Below are positions 1-7,580 of a stretch of DNA of 64,000 nt, piece after piece (within the stretch, counting starts at the first letter, position 1; every line of letters begins with the position of its first letter). The notes beneath the pieces were generated by a model that worked only from the letters and a program-made list of their open reading frames with translations, was not told the origin of the DNA and searched no databases. The stretch is from an uncultured Flavobacteriaceae bacterium (GTDB taxonomy: Bacteria; Bacteroidota; Bacteroidia; Flavobacteriales; Flavobacteriaceae): positions 1-64,000 of the forward strand of contig CANMXP010000020.1 in assembly GCA_947501845.1 (NCBI GenBank), in the 5' to 3' direction. The position numbers and the translations under genes are program-made.

Positions 1-293
1 GTTTCTTCATTTTTCTAAGATATTTATTTAAACATAACTGTCTTAAATATCTGTCCGAATAAAAGTAGCAACTCCAAAAATTTATAGCTAACAATCTTTG
101 AACATACTCATGTCCTTATAATAGGTCTCTACCTAATTTTCTATATGAAACCTGTTCAAAGAACCAGTAAAGGATTAAACCCACGCTTAAATCTTTAATT
201 TATGCTCTCTTATAATGCGCCTAAACTGGCCTGTTAACTTTGGTTAAACAATTAATTTCTATGCATACCCCTCATATCAAATGTCAGGAGGCA
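1..293. other. AT-rich non-coding flank with two inverted repeats
   Basis: I find no convincing gene here. Two 9-bp inverted repeats are visible: AGATATTTA (18-26) with TAAATATCT (44-52), and CTTTGAACA (96-104) with TGTTCAAAG (153-161). Neither is followed by a clear T-run, so neither reads as a strong terminator. The stretch lies downstream of the XRE regulator gene on the minus strand and could be its untranslated 3' region. Confidence 0.4.
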
Positions 294-542
294 TCAATGA
301 TCTTTTTCTTCAAACCCTTCGGAAAAAAATTCTTCCAATGTCATACCAAAAGCCGAAATTATTCTTGCCAAAGTGCTAAACCTTAAATCTTCACCTCTCT
401 CGTATCTTCCAAATTGGGCACGGGATATGTTATGCTCATAGGCAAAATATTCATAGCTCGTATAGCCTTTGCTTATTCTAATTTCTCTTATCCTTTTACC
501 TAAATTTTTTAATACAATATCCTTGGAAAATTCTGTTTTCAT
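294..542 (-). CDS. XRE-family helix-turn-helix regulator (small)
   Basis: This 82-residue protein is essentially one Cro/C1-type helix-turn-helix domain. Residues about 12-70 carry the family pattern: LGKRIREIR at the start, SRAQFGRYERGE for the turn and recognition helix, then LARIISAFGMTLEEFF. It has no partner domain and probably binds DNA as a dimer in the cytoplasm. It is transcribed away from the unknown gene that begins near 872. An inverted repeat and a -7 box lie in the gap between them, so it may control that gene or itself. Small stand-alone XRE proteins occur in toxin-antitoxin modules and mobile islands, but no toxin is recognisable beside it. The family call is firm; the target is inference. 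Confidence 0.8.
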   Translation of the reverse strand: MKTEFSKDIVLKNLGKRIREIRISKGYTSYEYFAYEHNISRAQFGRYERGEDLRFSTLARIISAFGMTLEEFFSEGFEEKDH

Positions 543-605
543 ATTTCGTAACCCGTTTAATTAATATAGATTGTAAATCTTATAAATAGCCCTCATTTTT
601 GTTAC

Positions 606-632
606 CACTAAAAAAGAGGGCTCTTATTAGTG
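606..632. promoter_or_regulatory. Inverted repeat, candidate operator
   Basis: CACTAA (606-611) and TTAGTG (627-632) form the outer arms, and AAGAG (614-618) with CTCTT (621-625) the inner arms. The central loop is only two bases, so the symmetry suits a dimeric DNA-binding protein better than an RNA hairpin. It lies about 20 bases upstream of a TATATTTG box, near the expected -33 region, and 64 bases upstream of the XRE gene start. Binding by that XRE protein is inference. Confidence 0.35.
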
Positions 633-652
633 TCTTTTATTGAAATTTATAC

Positions 653-660
653 TATATTTG
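653..660 (+). promoter_or_regulatory. Bacteroidota-type -7 box (TATATTTG)
   Basis: TATATTTG matches the TAnnTTTG -7 consensus of Bacteroidota promoters. No good TTTG -33 element is seen at the usual spacing. A start about 6 bases downstream would make an RNA that first contains the structured element at 689-756 and then the 110-residue gene. In such AT-rich DNA a single box has limited weight. Confidence 0.35.
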
Positions 661-688
661 AAAAACCTAACAGTAATGTAACAAAACT

Positions 689-756
689 AAAGGGCTCTCT
701 TATCGTGGTTAGGTATACCAGTACCTCAGGTTGATAAGTTGAGTTCCACGCCCTTT
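689..756 (+). ncRNA. Candidate structured RNA or leader element
   Basis: AAAGGGC (689-695) pairs perfectly with GCCCTTT (750-756), closing a 68-base domain. Inside, GTGG (705-708) can pair with CCAC (746-749), and AGGTA (711-715) with TACCT (722-726). A short run of T follows the closing stem. A -7 box lies about 30 bases upstream. The shape recalls a tRNA acceptor stem, but there is no D, anticodon or T arm, so it is not a tRNA. It could be a small RNA, a leader element for the gene at 872, or an attenuator. I recognise no named RNA family. Confidence 0.3.
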
Positions 757-871
757 TTGTTTCCATACATACAGGCTTTTACATGGTACCAAACTCATTT
801 TAGTATTGCGGCATTTAGCTGGATAGATTCAACCAAACTTTTTAAGCTTAATTAACTAAAAGTAAAACACT

Positions 872-1204
872 ATGGAAAAGGAAGAAACCTATACGTGGCC
901 AGATAGTTTTGTACTGCCACATTTTGCGATTATAGCCGTGTTACATGTATTGCTGGATAAAACCGAGTTGGATAATGCTGTTAAAAAACATTGTAAAACA
1001 GGGCTAAAGGTTGTTGGAATTGCTCATACCGATTGGGCTTACAATACTGGTTTAAACCTTTTATATAAAAAAGAGTACGACAGCTTTTTTAGGTTATTTC
1101 CTTTAATATATTTTGACCACAGGGAGTTAATTCCAGCAAATATGTTTATTGATAATATAGAACAGAGTATAAAAGCCAATAAAGTATTATGTGTTGATAG
1201 CTAG
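872..1204 (+). CDS. Unknown 110-residue protein
   Basis: I do not recognise this protein. It has no signal peptide, no obvious membrane segment and a balanced composition, and looks cytoplasmic. Recognisable stretches include TYTWPDSFVLPHFAII near the N-terminus and GIAHTDWAYNTGLNLLYKK in the middle; the several aromatic and His residues suggest a folded domain. The ATG start is preceded by an A-rich stretch. The gene stands alone: a structured element and -7 box lie upstream and a good intrinsic terminator follows within 10 bases of the stop, which supports it being a real single-gene unit. With the divergent XRE regulator it forms a small accessory patch. Confidence 0.6.
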   Translation: MEKEETYTWPDSFVLPHFAIIAVLHVLLDKTELDNAVKKHCKTGLKVVGIAHTDWAYNTGLNLLYKKEYDSFFRLFPLIYFDHRELIPANMFIDNIEQSIKANKVLCVDS

Positions 1205-1209
1205 AGTAA

Positions 1210-1234
1210 AAAACACCTTTATTTAGGTGTTTTT
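1210..1234 (+). terminator. Intrinsic terminator
   Basis: AAAACACCT (1210-1218) and AGGTGTTTT (1225-1233) form a 9-bp stem with a six-base loop, ending in T residues. It directly follows the stop of the 110-residue gene. Confidence 0.75.
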
Positions 1235-1374
1235 AAGCTCTTTTTTATAAAAGAGGCAATAAACTTTCATTCAGAACTAAAAATAATCCTTTTAATTTTA
1301 AAGATTATTTTAGTCGAATCTCTCAATCGTAATACTTGAATGATGATTTTAGCCTCTTTTGTTTTTTTATAAAT

Positions 1375-1587
1375 CTACACCCTCACAATCACGTAACCTC
1401 TTCTGGTTTTTTTGTAGTGATTCCCGTTCCAGAAGTAATAGCGTTTCCCTTTAACCTTTACAATTTTGTATTGCCTAGGGGCTTTTTTTACAACAGTTAC
1501 TTTAGCGGGTTTAGTAAGAACACGAGTAGCACAAGATGTTAAATTTATTGTGCATAAAACGAAAAACAAAATAATAAGTAATCTCAT
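1375..1587 (-). CDS. Small lipoprotein with basic aromatic tail
   Basis: Starting at the ATG that gives MRLLIILFF, this 70-residue protein has a hydrophobic signal sequence ending in the lipobox LTSC (Cys19), so it should be lipidated and exported. An upstream in-frame ATG would add a basic 15-residue extension before the signal and is less likely. The mature part is rich in Lys, Val, Tyr and Trp, with KGKRYYFWNGNHYKK and a C-terminal RRGYVIVRV. This resembles short surface lipoproteins seen in Flavobacteriaceae whose function is unknown. The gene is monocistronic. A repeat relic lies just upstream, near 1.7 kb. Confidence 0.65.
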   Translation of the reverse strand: MRLLIILFFVLCTINLTSCATRVLTKPAKVTVVKKAPRQYKIVKVKGKRYYFWNGNHYKKTRRGYVIVRV

Positions 1588-1706
1588 AGCTTTTTTAGAT
1601 TTGATTCTACTATAAGACTTCATAAAAAGCAAATGGTTTAATTGGGAAAAAATCAGGGCGTTAAAAATATATTCCTTGTTGTTTATGGATTAGCCCTATA
1701 CGGCCA

Positions 1707-1726
1707 CACTTAGCGCAGTCGAAGTG
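1707..1726. repeat. Short palindromic repeat, GCGCAGTCGA core
   Basis: CACTTAGCGCAGTCGAAGTG has CACTT/AAGTG arms around the core GCGCAGTCGA. The same core occurs at 58936-58978 as an inverted pair, inside metG at 60546-60558, and (reverse complement, 12 bases exact) at the very end of the window. It looks like a remnant of a dispersed repeat family. Confidence 0.6.
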
Positions 1727-1784
1727 CTTTATTGGTTGTTTAGGCAGCCTTAGAGCTTCGCCTGACATTATGGGAATGAATTGT

Positions 1785-2294
1785 TTACTCAAATAACGCC
1801 TTCAATTCCGTAGCCTCATTTGGTTTTATTTTTCCAGCTAATAATAAACTTAATTGTTTACGGCGCAGGGCAGCATCAAAACGTTCTTTTTCCAAATCGG
1901 TTTGTGGAGTAACTTCTGGAACAGCAATTGGACGTCCAGTTTCATCTACCGCAACAAAAGTGTAAATAGCTTCGTTTGCTTTTGTTTTATCGCCAGACTC
2001 CCTATCTTCTATCCAAACATCAATAAACACTTCCATAGAGGTTTTAAAAGCACGAGATACTTTAGCTTCTACGGTAACCACACTTCCTAAAGGAACGGCT
2101 CTATTAAAAGCGACATGATTTACAGATGCAGTAACCACAATACGTCTGGAGTGGCGCCTTGCGGCAATACTAGCAGCACGATCCATTCTCGCTAATAATT
2201 CACCACCAAATAAGTTATTTAAAGGGTTGGTTTCACCAGGTAAAACCATATCGGTTAATATGGTTCTCGATTCTTCAGGAGTCTTTGCTTTCAT
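1785..2294 (-). CDS. Acyl-CoA thioesterase (hotdog, YciA/BACH-like)
   Basis: This 169-residue cytoplasmic enzyme should hydrolyse acyl-CoA thioesters to free acid and CoA. Residues about 10-125 form a single hotdog domain. The characteristic stretch NPLNNLFGGELLARMDRAA (about 22-40) holds the helix and the catalytic acidic region of the hexameric YciA/BACH family, and HVAFNRAVPLGSVVTVEAKV is the matching core strand. The length fits a single-domain bacterial member. A TACCTTTG -7 box lies 24 bases upstream of the ATG, so it has its own promoter. It precedes the HU/SPOR gene on the same strand, an arrangement I associate with flavobacteria. The acyl-chain specificity cannot be read. Confidence 0.9.
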   Translation of the reverse strand: MKAKTPEESRTILTDMVLPGETNPLNNLFGGELLARMDRAASIAARRHSRRIVVTASVNHVAFNRAVPLGSVVTVEAKVSRAFKTSMEVFIDVWIEDRESGDKTKANEAIYTFVAVDETGRPIAVPEVTPQTDLEKERFDAALRRKQLSLLLAGKIKPNEATELKALFE

Positions 2295-2317
2295 TATAAA
2301 TAAATTTAATGATTCTG

Positions 2318-2325
2318 CAAAGGTA
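2318..2325 (-). promoter_or_regulatory. -7 box for the thioesterase gene
   Basis: On the minus strand this reads TACCTTTG, a full TAnnTTTG match, placed so that the RNA would start a few bases later and leave a leader of roughly 15-20 bases before the ATG. The -33 element is not clear. Confidence 0.45.
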
Positions 2326-2379
2326 AAACGATTCTAGGAGTTATTAAGTACTATTTAAGATATAATTAAGATGAGAAAC

Positions 2380-3315
2380 CTAGTCCAGTTTTTTAACAGA
2401 TAACCATGCTGCCTTATCATGATTTTTTTTGATAGCTCTCAATGCTTGAAGTGCTTCAATTCTATCTTCGTAGCTTGCATAAACAACTTCATGCAAACCA
2501 TATCTGTTAGCACCAATTTTTCTTGCTTTAAAACCAGCAGCTTTTAGTTGCGATATTTTTTTATCGCAATTTTCTTCAACCCTAAAAGCACCAGCAATAA
2601 TATGATAATTGCCTGTTTGTTTGGTAACATTTAGACTAATGGCAGGAAGCGGGTTTAAATTAAATGTTGCTTGTTGTATTTTAGTATCTAATTGCTGTGT
2701 GGCTTCTTCTTGTGCCAATTGATTGTGTTGCTCAATTTCATCTATGTAATATTTAGATCCTACTAGTCCACCAAGTGTTAAGGCAATTAGGGCAACAGCA
2801 GCATATTTTAAATATGGTCTGGCTTTACGGGTTTCTGGAGTAACAGTAATAGGAATTACTTTTTCAATTTTTTCAACCTCCTCTTTGTAAACCTCACGAG
2901 TAACAACTGGTGATACAAATTGAGACAGACCAAATGAATCTGTTAAATAGTTTAGATGACTTGAAGGTTCGAATAAAATTTTGCCTTCGCTATTAAAAAC
3001 AATGTCTCCAATATTTTTAAAAGTAAGTGTTTCGCCTTGGGTTAAATAAGACTTTAAGACTTTTACACGCTTTGCAATTTTTTTATTGGCAATTTCGAAA
3101 GGGATTTTTTCTACATCGGCAATATAATGTGCCAATAGTCCATCATTTTTTTGAATTTGCTCATTAAATGAGATCCTTTTGTTTGGTGGATAAAAAGCAT
3201 TAGTGCTTTCATGAATAGTGGCAGAGACACGTTGTGTTAAAAAAGCACCAAACTCAGGAATGGTAACACACTCATATCTGTATAATAAATCGCTTATATA
3301 GGTTTCTAATTGCAT
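2380..3315 (-). CDS. HU-CCDC81-like and SPOR domain membrane protein
   Basis: This 311-residue protein joins an N-terminal cytoplasmic part to a C-terminal periplasmic peptidoglycan-binding domain. Residues about 1-130 resemble the HU-CCDC81 pair found in Bacteroidota (VTIPEFGAFLTQRV, NEQIQKNDGLLAHYIA, LKSYLTQGETLTFKNIGDI). Residues 169-187 are a membrane span. Residues about 235-309 form a SPOR domain (YHIIAGAFRVEENCDKKISQLKAAG), which in known proteins binds denuded glycan at division sites. The topology suggests a link between DNA or a cytoplasmic partner and the septum. A TAACTTTG box ends only four bases before the ATG, so the mRNA may be leaderless. Confidence 0.85.
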   Translation of the reverse strand: MQLETYISDLLYRYECVTIPEFGAFLTQRVSATIHESTNAFYPPNKRISFNEQIQKNDGLLAHYIADVEKIPFEIANKKIAKRVKVLKSYLTQGETLTFKNIGDIVFNSEGKILFEPSSHLNYLTDSFGLSQFVSPVVTREVYKEEVEKIEKVIPITVTPETRKARPYLKYAAVALIALTLGGLVGSKYYIDEIEQHNQLAQEEATQQLDTKIQQATFNLNPLPAISLNVTKQTGNYHIIAGAFRVEENCDKKISQLKAAGFKARKIGANRYGLHEVVYASYEDRIEALQALRAIKKNHDKAAWLSVKKLD

Positions 3316-3319
3316 AAAA

Positions 3320-3327
3320 CAAAGTTA
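3320..3327 (-). promoter_or_regulatory. -7 box abutting the HU/SPOR start codon
   Basis: Minus-strand TAACTTTG is followed by TTTT and then the ATG. Bacteroidota transcripts usually start a few bases after this box, so the first transcribed base would be at or next to the A of the ATG. This points to a leaderless mRNA if the box is used. Confidence 0.4.
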
Positions 3328-3420
3328 AAAAAAAATATGCTTTCAGGTAAAATTTACGTGAAAGTATTTATTTACAAAATAAAAATTCTTTTATTGTAGA
3401 TTCAAAACCAACGATATAGA

Positions 3421-4524
3421 ATGACAGAAAATGAATTACTTTATACTCTGGCTTTACAACATGTCCCAAATATTGGAGATATAACCGCCAAACGCCTTAT
3501 TTCGCATTGCGGTACCGCCGAGGCTGTTTTAAAGGAAAAGAAACAAAATCTGCTTAAAATTGATGGTATTGGAAGTGTTATTTTAGGAGATTTATTTGAA
3601 GCCTACCATTTAGAGGCAGCAGAAAAGGAAATTGCCTTTATAACATCTAACCAAATTCAAGTATCTTATTTTAAGGAGGCAAGTTATCCAGAAAAACTTA
3701 AGCATTGTATTGATAGTCCTATTCTGTTATTTCAATCTGGGAATATTAATTTAAAGCAACAACATGTTATTAGTATTGTTGGAACTCGAAAAATAACAAC
3801 TAACGGTATGGCATTTTGTGAAGCTTTGGTAGAAACATTGGCACCCTATAACCCCGTTATCGTTTCTGGGTTTGCATACGGAACCGATATTACTGCTCAT
3901 AAAACAGCCATTAAAAACAATTTACAAACGGTTGGTTGTTTGGCACACGGATTGAACCAAATTTACCCCAAAGTACACAAAAAGTATATGGCAGAAGTAG
4001 AGAAAAATGGTGGTTTTTTCACCGATTTTTGGAGTAGTGATACGTTTGATAGAAACAACTTCTTAAAACGCAATAGAGTAATTGCAGGCTTGAGTGAAGC
4101 AACTGTTGTTATAGAATCTGCTGAAAAAGGAGGTAGTTTGGTAACTGCAGATATTGCAAACTCTTATAATAGAGATGTATTTGCTGTGCCAGGTAGAACC
4201 ACAGATAGCCAGAGTGTAGGGTGTAATAATTTAATAAAGCACCAAAAAGCACATATGCTTACCACGCCTTTAGATGTGCCTTATATGCTAAACTGGCAAT
4301 TAGAGGATGAGAAAAAGCCAGCAATACAAAAACAATTGTTTGTTGAATTGGAGGCCACAGAAAAAACAATTTATTCGTATTTAAAAGAAAATGAAAAGCA
4401 ACTACTGGATGTAATTGCCCTTAATTGTAACATGCCCATTTTTAAAGTAGCAAGTATATTGCTTACCATGGAACTTAAAGGTGTGATTAGGCCCTTGCCT
4501 GGTAAGTTATTTGAGGTTGTTTAA
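3421..4524 (+). CDS. dprA: DNA-processing protein DprA
   Basis: DprA loads RecA on incoming single-stranded DNA during natural transformation and protects it. This 367-residue protein has an N-terminal helix-hairpin-helix-like region (PNIGDITAKRLISHCG and KIDGIGSVILGDL, within about 15-60), then the Rossmann-like DprA domain (about 105-285) with VGTRKITTNGMAFC, VSGFAYGTDITAHKTAI, RNRVIAGLSEATVVIES and EKGGSLVTADIAN, and finally a C-terminal winged-helix region (about 300-365). The length and domain order fit the family. It is divergent from the HU/SPOR gene. A short hairpin repeat begins at its stop codon. Confidence 0.95.
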   Translation: MTENELLYTLALQHVPNIGDITAKRLISHCGTAEAVLKEKKQNLLKIDGIGSVILGDLFEAYHLEAAEKEIAFITSNQIQVSYFKEASYPEKLKHCIDSPILLFQSGNINLKQQHVISIVGTRKITTNGMAFCEALVETLAPYNPVIVSGFAYGTDITAHKTAIKNNLQTVGCLAHGLNQIYPKVHKKYMAEVEKNGGFFTDFWSSDTFDRNNFLKRNRVIAGLSEATVVIESAEKGGSLVTADIANSYNRDVFAVPGRTTDSQSVGCNNLIKHQKAHMLTTPLDVPYMLNWQLEDEKKPAIQKQLFVELEATEKTIYSYLKENEKQLLDVIALNCNMPIFKVASILLTMELKGVIRPLPGKLFEVV

Positions 4525-4543
4525 TTCCTGCGAAGGCAGGAAT
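4524..4543. repeat. Hairpin repeat at dprA stop
   Basis: ATTCCTGC (4524-4531), loop GAAG, then GCAGGAAT (4536-4543), followed by CTC. It begins on the last base of the dprA stop codon. Related ATTCC/GGAAT hairpins occur at 21983-22008 and 34960-34979. It may act as a weak terminator or simply be a dispersed repeat. Confidence 0.6.
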
Positions 4544-4584
4544 CTCAAAATTTTATTGTACTTTTCTTCTGTCAAAAAAATCAA

Positions 4585-5352
4585 ATGAAAACATTTACTA
4601 GTATTTTACTTATTGTAATTTTTATTTTAGTCATTTCTGATGTATTTTTTCTTTGGAAAATATACAAGAGTATTAAAAGTAAAAAGAAACACTTACCAGA
4701 TGAAAGATATTTTGAGCTAAAGTATAATATTAATTTATTGAAAGCAGTTTCTGCTATTTTAATTTTCTTAATTAGCTTTTTAGGCTTTAATAGCTACAAT
4801 AACATATCGGAAAATATGAATAAAGATTTTTCAAAAAATCTTGAAAAACAAAATGATAAAATTGACGATTTGACAAAGAAACTCTCTGATTATATTTATT
4901 TAGTTGATTCTTTGAAAGTAGAGGAAGGAGAATCAATTAAAACCCTTGGAGAAATAAATCAACAATTTGGGAGAATCAATAAAAAAATAAAAAACTCAGA
5001 AGAGACATTAAAATATACAACAAAATTCTATATTGTTAATGATTTAAAATTTCCGAGAAATAAAATTCATGAACAAGTAAAGAACGAAACACTTACTTTG
5101 TATTTCAAAAATTTAACTACTGTTTATAACGAAAAACTCCCTTTTTTTAAGTTTAAACCTTTGATAGTTTTACAAGGTAGAGGAATAAGTTTAGACGTAG
5201 TTGAAGTTACTAAGGATTATGTGAAGGTAAGTTCACATGAGGAATATCAATATATAGAATTGGATAAAGGAAGAAAGTTCAACAATGCGTATTATGAATC
5301 AGGAGATTCAAAATTTTATTATTTTGATATGTGGATAGCTGAACCTAATTAA
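4585..5352 (+). CDS. Unknown protein with two membrane spans and coiled coil
   Basis: I do not recognise this 255-residue protein. Residues about 5-25 and 52-68 are hydrophobic spans separated by a basic loop (KSIKSKKKHLPDE). They are followed by a charged region (about 75-145) with heptad-like spacing of Leu and Ile, probably a coiled coil. The C-terminal half (about 150-255) looks like a small mixed alpha/beta domain exposed outside the membrane core. The stop codon overlaps that of convergent trpS by three bases (5349-5352 hold both stops). Codon use is more AT-rich than in dprA, which could mean recent acquisition, but I cannot measure that here. Confidence 0.65.
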   Translation: MKTFTSILLIVIFILVISDVFFLWKIYKSIKSKKKHLPDERYFELKYNINLLKAVSAILIFLISFLGFNSYNNISENMNKDFSKNLEKQNDKIDDLTKKLSDYIYLVDSLKVEEGESIKTLGEINQQFGRINKKIKNSEETLKYTTKFYIVNDLKFPRNKIHEQVKNETLTLYFKNLTTVYNEKLPFFKFKPLIVLQGRGISLDVVEVTKDYVKVSSHEEYQYIELDKGRKFNNAYYESGDSKFYYFDMWIAEPN

Positions 5353-6317
5353 TACCCAACCTTTTCCCTTACTCGGTTTAAAACACTATCCGCAACCAAT
5401 TTCGCTTTTTCGGCACCTAAAGCCAGAGCTTTATCAATCTCATTAAGATTGCCCATGTAGTGATTATAGCGTTCGCGTTGCTTAGCAAATTTTTCAACAA
5501 TCAATTCAAATAGCGCTTGTTTGGCATGTCCGTAACCATAACCGCCATTTTCATAATTGGCTTTCATGGTTTCAATTTGTTTGTCATCAGCCAATAAACT
5601 ATAGATAGCAAAGCAATTACAAGTTTTCCAGTCTTTTGGTTCTTCTAACGGTGTACTGTCCGTTTGAATAGTCATTATTTGCTTGCGTAGTTTTTTATCA
5701 TCTAAAAAAATGTTGATGATATTATTTCTACTCTTGCTCATTTTTTCTCCATCAATTCCAGGAATAAGCATGGTGTTTTCTTGTATTTTTTCTTTTGGCA
5801 ATACAAATGTATCACCAACTTTAGCGTGAAAACGAGAAGCAACATCGCGTGTCATTTCAATATGCTGTAGCTGATCTTTTCCAACAGGAATAATTTCGGC
5901 ATCATATAATAAAATATCTGCCGCCATAAGCATGGGGTAAGTAAACAAACCAGAATTTACATCTTCTAATCTATCTGCCTTATCCTTAAAACTATGTGCT
6001 AAGGTCAAGCGTTGGTAAGGAAAAAAACAACTTAAATACCAAGTAAGTTCGGTAACCTGTGGAATATCACTTTGCCTGTAAAACACGGTTTTTTCTATAT
6101 CCAAACCAAAAGCCAACCAGGTAGCTGCTGTAGAATAGGTATTAGCGCGTAATGTTTCGGCATCTTTAATTTGAGTTAAAGTATGCATGTTCGCGATAAA
6201 TAAATAAGAGTCATTTTCTGGATTATTAGCCATCTCAATTGCTGGCATAATAGCTCCTAAAATATTACCTAAATGTGGTGTTCCTGTACTTTGTATACCT
6301 GTAAGTATTCTTGCCAT
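5349..6317 (-). CDS. trpS: Tryptophan-tRNA ligase
   Basis: TrpS charges tRNA-Trp with tryptophan using ATP. This 322-residue class I synthetase has the HIGH-type signature as TGTPHLGNILGA (about 11-22) and the KMSKS loop as GEKMSKSRNN. Other family landmarks are LTQIKDAETLR, the MLMAADILLYDAEIIPVGKDQ stretch for tryptophan and adenylate binding, and QLQHIEMTRDVA. The length is normal for the bacterial enzyme. A symmetric terminator separates it from the GlsB-like gene upstream on the same strand, so it is transcribed on its own. Its stop overlaps the stop of the convergent membrane protein gene. Confidence 0.97.
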   Translation of the reverse strand: MARILTGIQSTGTPHLGNILGAIMPAIEMANNPENDSYLFIANMHTLTQIKDAETLRANTYSTAATWLAFGLDIEKTVFYRQSDIPQVTELTWYLSCFFPYQRLTLAHSFKDKADRLEDVNSGLFTYPMLMAADILLYDAEIIPVGKDQLQHIEMTRDVASRFHAKVGDTFVLPKEKIQENTMLIPGIDGEKMSKSRNNIINIFLDDKKLRKQIMTIQTDSTPLEEPKDWKTCNCFAIYSLLADDKQIETMKANYENGGYGYGHAKQALFELIVEKFAKQRERYNHYMGNLNEIDKALALGAEKAKLVADSVLNRVREKVGY

Positions 6318-6398
6318 ATTATTTCCTGCCTTTCGGCTTTACTTAAGAGGAATCTGTTAATTAAACAATGACGCGAAAATACGTATTTGTTTAACAAT

Positions 6399-6426
6399 AA
6401 AAAAAGTGGCACAAGCCACTTTTTTA
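6399..6426 (-). terminator. Intrinsic terminator between glsB-like gene and trpS
   Basis: AAAAAGTGGC (6401-6410), loop ACAA, GCCACTTTTT (6415-6424). The hairpin is flanked by A on one side and T on the other, so it could work in both directions; on the minus strand it ends the GlsB-like transcript. Confidence 0.8.
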
Positions 6427-6448
6427 TAAAAATATAAAAGCTTAAATC

Positions 6449-6691
6449 TTATTTTTTAAATAAGCCTGCTATAAATAATATGACCGAGGCTCCAATAGCT
6501 CCAGTTAAAATATCGCCAATAATACCGCCCATAAGTGAGATATTAAGTTTGGCAAATAACCAATTACCAACAACGCCACCAATAACACCAATAACAATGT
6601 TTAAAAGCAATCCGAAGCCGCCACCTTTCATTAGCTTTCCAGCTAACCAACCAGCAATAGCTCCAATCAATAAAGAATAAAGTAAGCTCAT
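6449..6691 (-). CDS. GlsB/YeaQ/YmgE family membrane protein
   Basis: This 80-residue protein consists of three hydrophobic, glycine-rich segments: LLIGAIAGWLAGKLMKGGG at the N-terminus, a middle LLLNIVIGVIGGVVGNWLF and a C-terminal DILTGAIGASVILFIAGLF. That pattern defines the transglycosylase-associated (GlsB/YeaQ/YmgE) family, small inner-membrane proteins induced in stress in several bacteria, with no proven enzymatic activity. The length is typical. It is monocistronic, with a terminator directly after it, and divergent from the plsC-type gene. Confidence 0.9.
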   Translation of the reverse strand: MSLLYSLLIGAIAGWLAGKLMKGGGFGLLLNIVIGVIGGVVGNWLFAKLNISLMGGIIGDILTGAIGASVILFIAGLFKK

Positions 6692-6744
6692 AATTTAATA
6701 ATTTTAAAAGTTAGTATCTTTTAAAGATAATCAATTTATAATAG

Positions 6745-6752
6745 TATTTTTG
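6745..6752 (+). promoter_or_regulatory. -7 box immediately before plsC-type gene
   Basis: TATTTTTG matches TAnnTTTG and is followed by only GTGTGC before the ATG. Transcription would start at or next to the start codon, suggesting a leaderless message. Confidence 0.4.
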
Positions 6753-6758
6753 GTGTGC

Positions 6759-7496
6759 ATGAAAATTGTAAAACACATATTTTGGATATTTTACCGTATC
6801 TGGTTTTATATGCTTGTAGGGCTGCCAATACTTATTATGTTCCCCATACTTTTAATTTCTATTTTAAAAGAATCATGGTATCCCTTTTTCTTTAGGCTGG
6901 CAAGGATTTGGGCAAAAATTATTTTATTTGGTATGGGTTTTAGGTATCGTATTGAACGAGAACAGATACCAGAAAAAACCAAAAGCTATATGTTTATAGC
7001 CAACCACGCTTCCATGACAGATATTATGCTCATGCTGGTTTCTGTTAAAAACCCATTTGTTTTTGTTGGAAAAAAGGAGCTTGCTAAAATTCCGCTTTTT
7101 GGTTTTTTTTATAAACGTACCTGTATTTTAGTAGATAGAAGTTCTGCTAAGAGCAGGCAAGCTGTTTTTTTAAGGGCACAACGCAGATTACAGTCTGGAT
7201 TAAGTATTTGTATTTTTCCAGAAGGAGGTGTACCAGAAGAACACATAGATTTAGATCAATTTAAGGATGGTGCTTTTAGATTGGCAATAAACCATCAAAT
7301 ACCTATTGTGCCATTAACTTTTGCCGATAATAAAAAACGATTTTCATATACGTTTTTTAGTGGTGGTCCAGGAAAAATGCGCGCTAAGATTCATAAATTC
7401 TTATCTACAAAAAATTTAACGGTTGATGATACAAGACCTTTAAATGACATGGCTAGACATGTTATTTTGAAACAGTTAGAAGCTTTTAAAAAATAA
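6759..7496 (+). CDS. 1-acyl-glycerol-3-phosphate acyltransferase (PlsC-type)
   Basis: This 245-residue protein should transfer an acyl chain to lysophosphatidic acid at the inner membrane to make phosphatidic acid. An N-terminal hydrophobic anchor (about 5-45) is followed by the acyltransferase core: NHASMTD supplies the NHx4D catalytic motif, GKKELAKIPLFGFF and ILVDRSSAKSR are the substrate-binding blocks, and FPEGG is the third motif. The ATG at 6759 is preferred over the upstream in-frame TTG because the predicted promoter leaves no room for a longer protein. A second PlsC-like gene occurs at about 50 kb. A strong terminator follows. Confidence 0.9.
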   Translation: MKIVKHIFWIFYRIWFYMLVGLPILIMFPILLISILKESWYPFFFRLARIWAKIILFGMGFRYRIEREQIPEKTKSYMFIANHASMTDIMLMLVSVKNPFVFVGKKELAKIPLFGFFYKRTCILVDRSSAKSRQAVFLRAQRRLQSGLSICIFPEGGVPEEHIDLDQFKDGAFRLAINHQIPIVPLTFADNKKRFSYTFFSGGPGKMRAKIHKFLSTKNLTVDDTRPLNDMARHVILKQLEAFKK

Positions 7497-7499
7497 AAA

Positions 7500-7528
7500 A
7501 CTGCTCAGGGGAAGAGCAGTTTTTTTTC
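7500..7528. terminator. Bidirectional intrinsic terminator
   Basis: ACTGCTC (7500-7506), seven-base loop, GAGCAGT (7514-7520), with an A-run on the left and eight T on the right. It sits between two convergent genes and should end both transcripts. Confidence 0.85.
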
Positions 7529-7580
7529 GATATTGATTTTTGAGCTTAATAAAAATCAATATCCAGATCTAACCAAAAAC

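Noticed and set aside
689-756. Reading the structured element as a tRNA
   Set aside because: The 7-bp end stem looks like an acceptor, but there is no D arm, anticodon stem or TTC-type T arm of the right size, and no CCA context.
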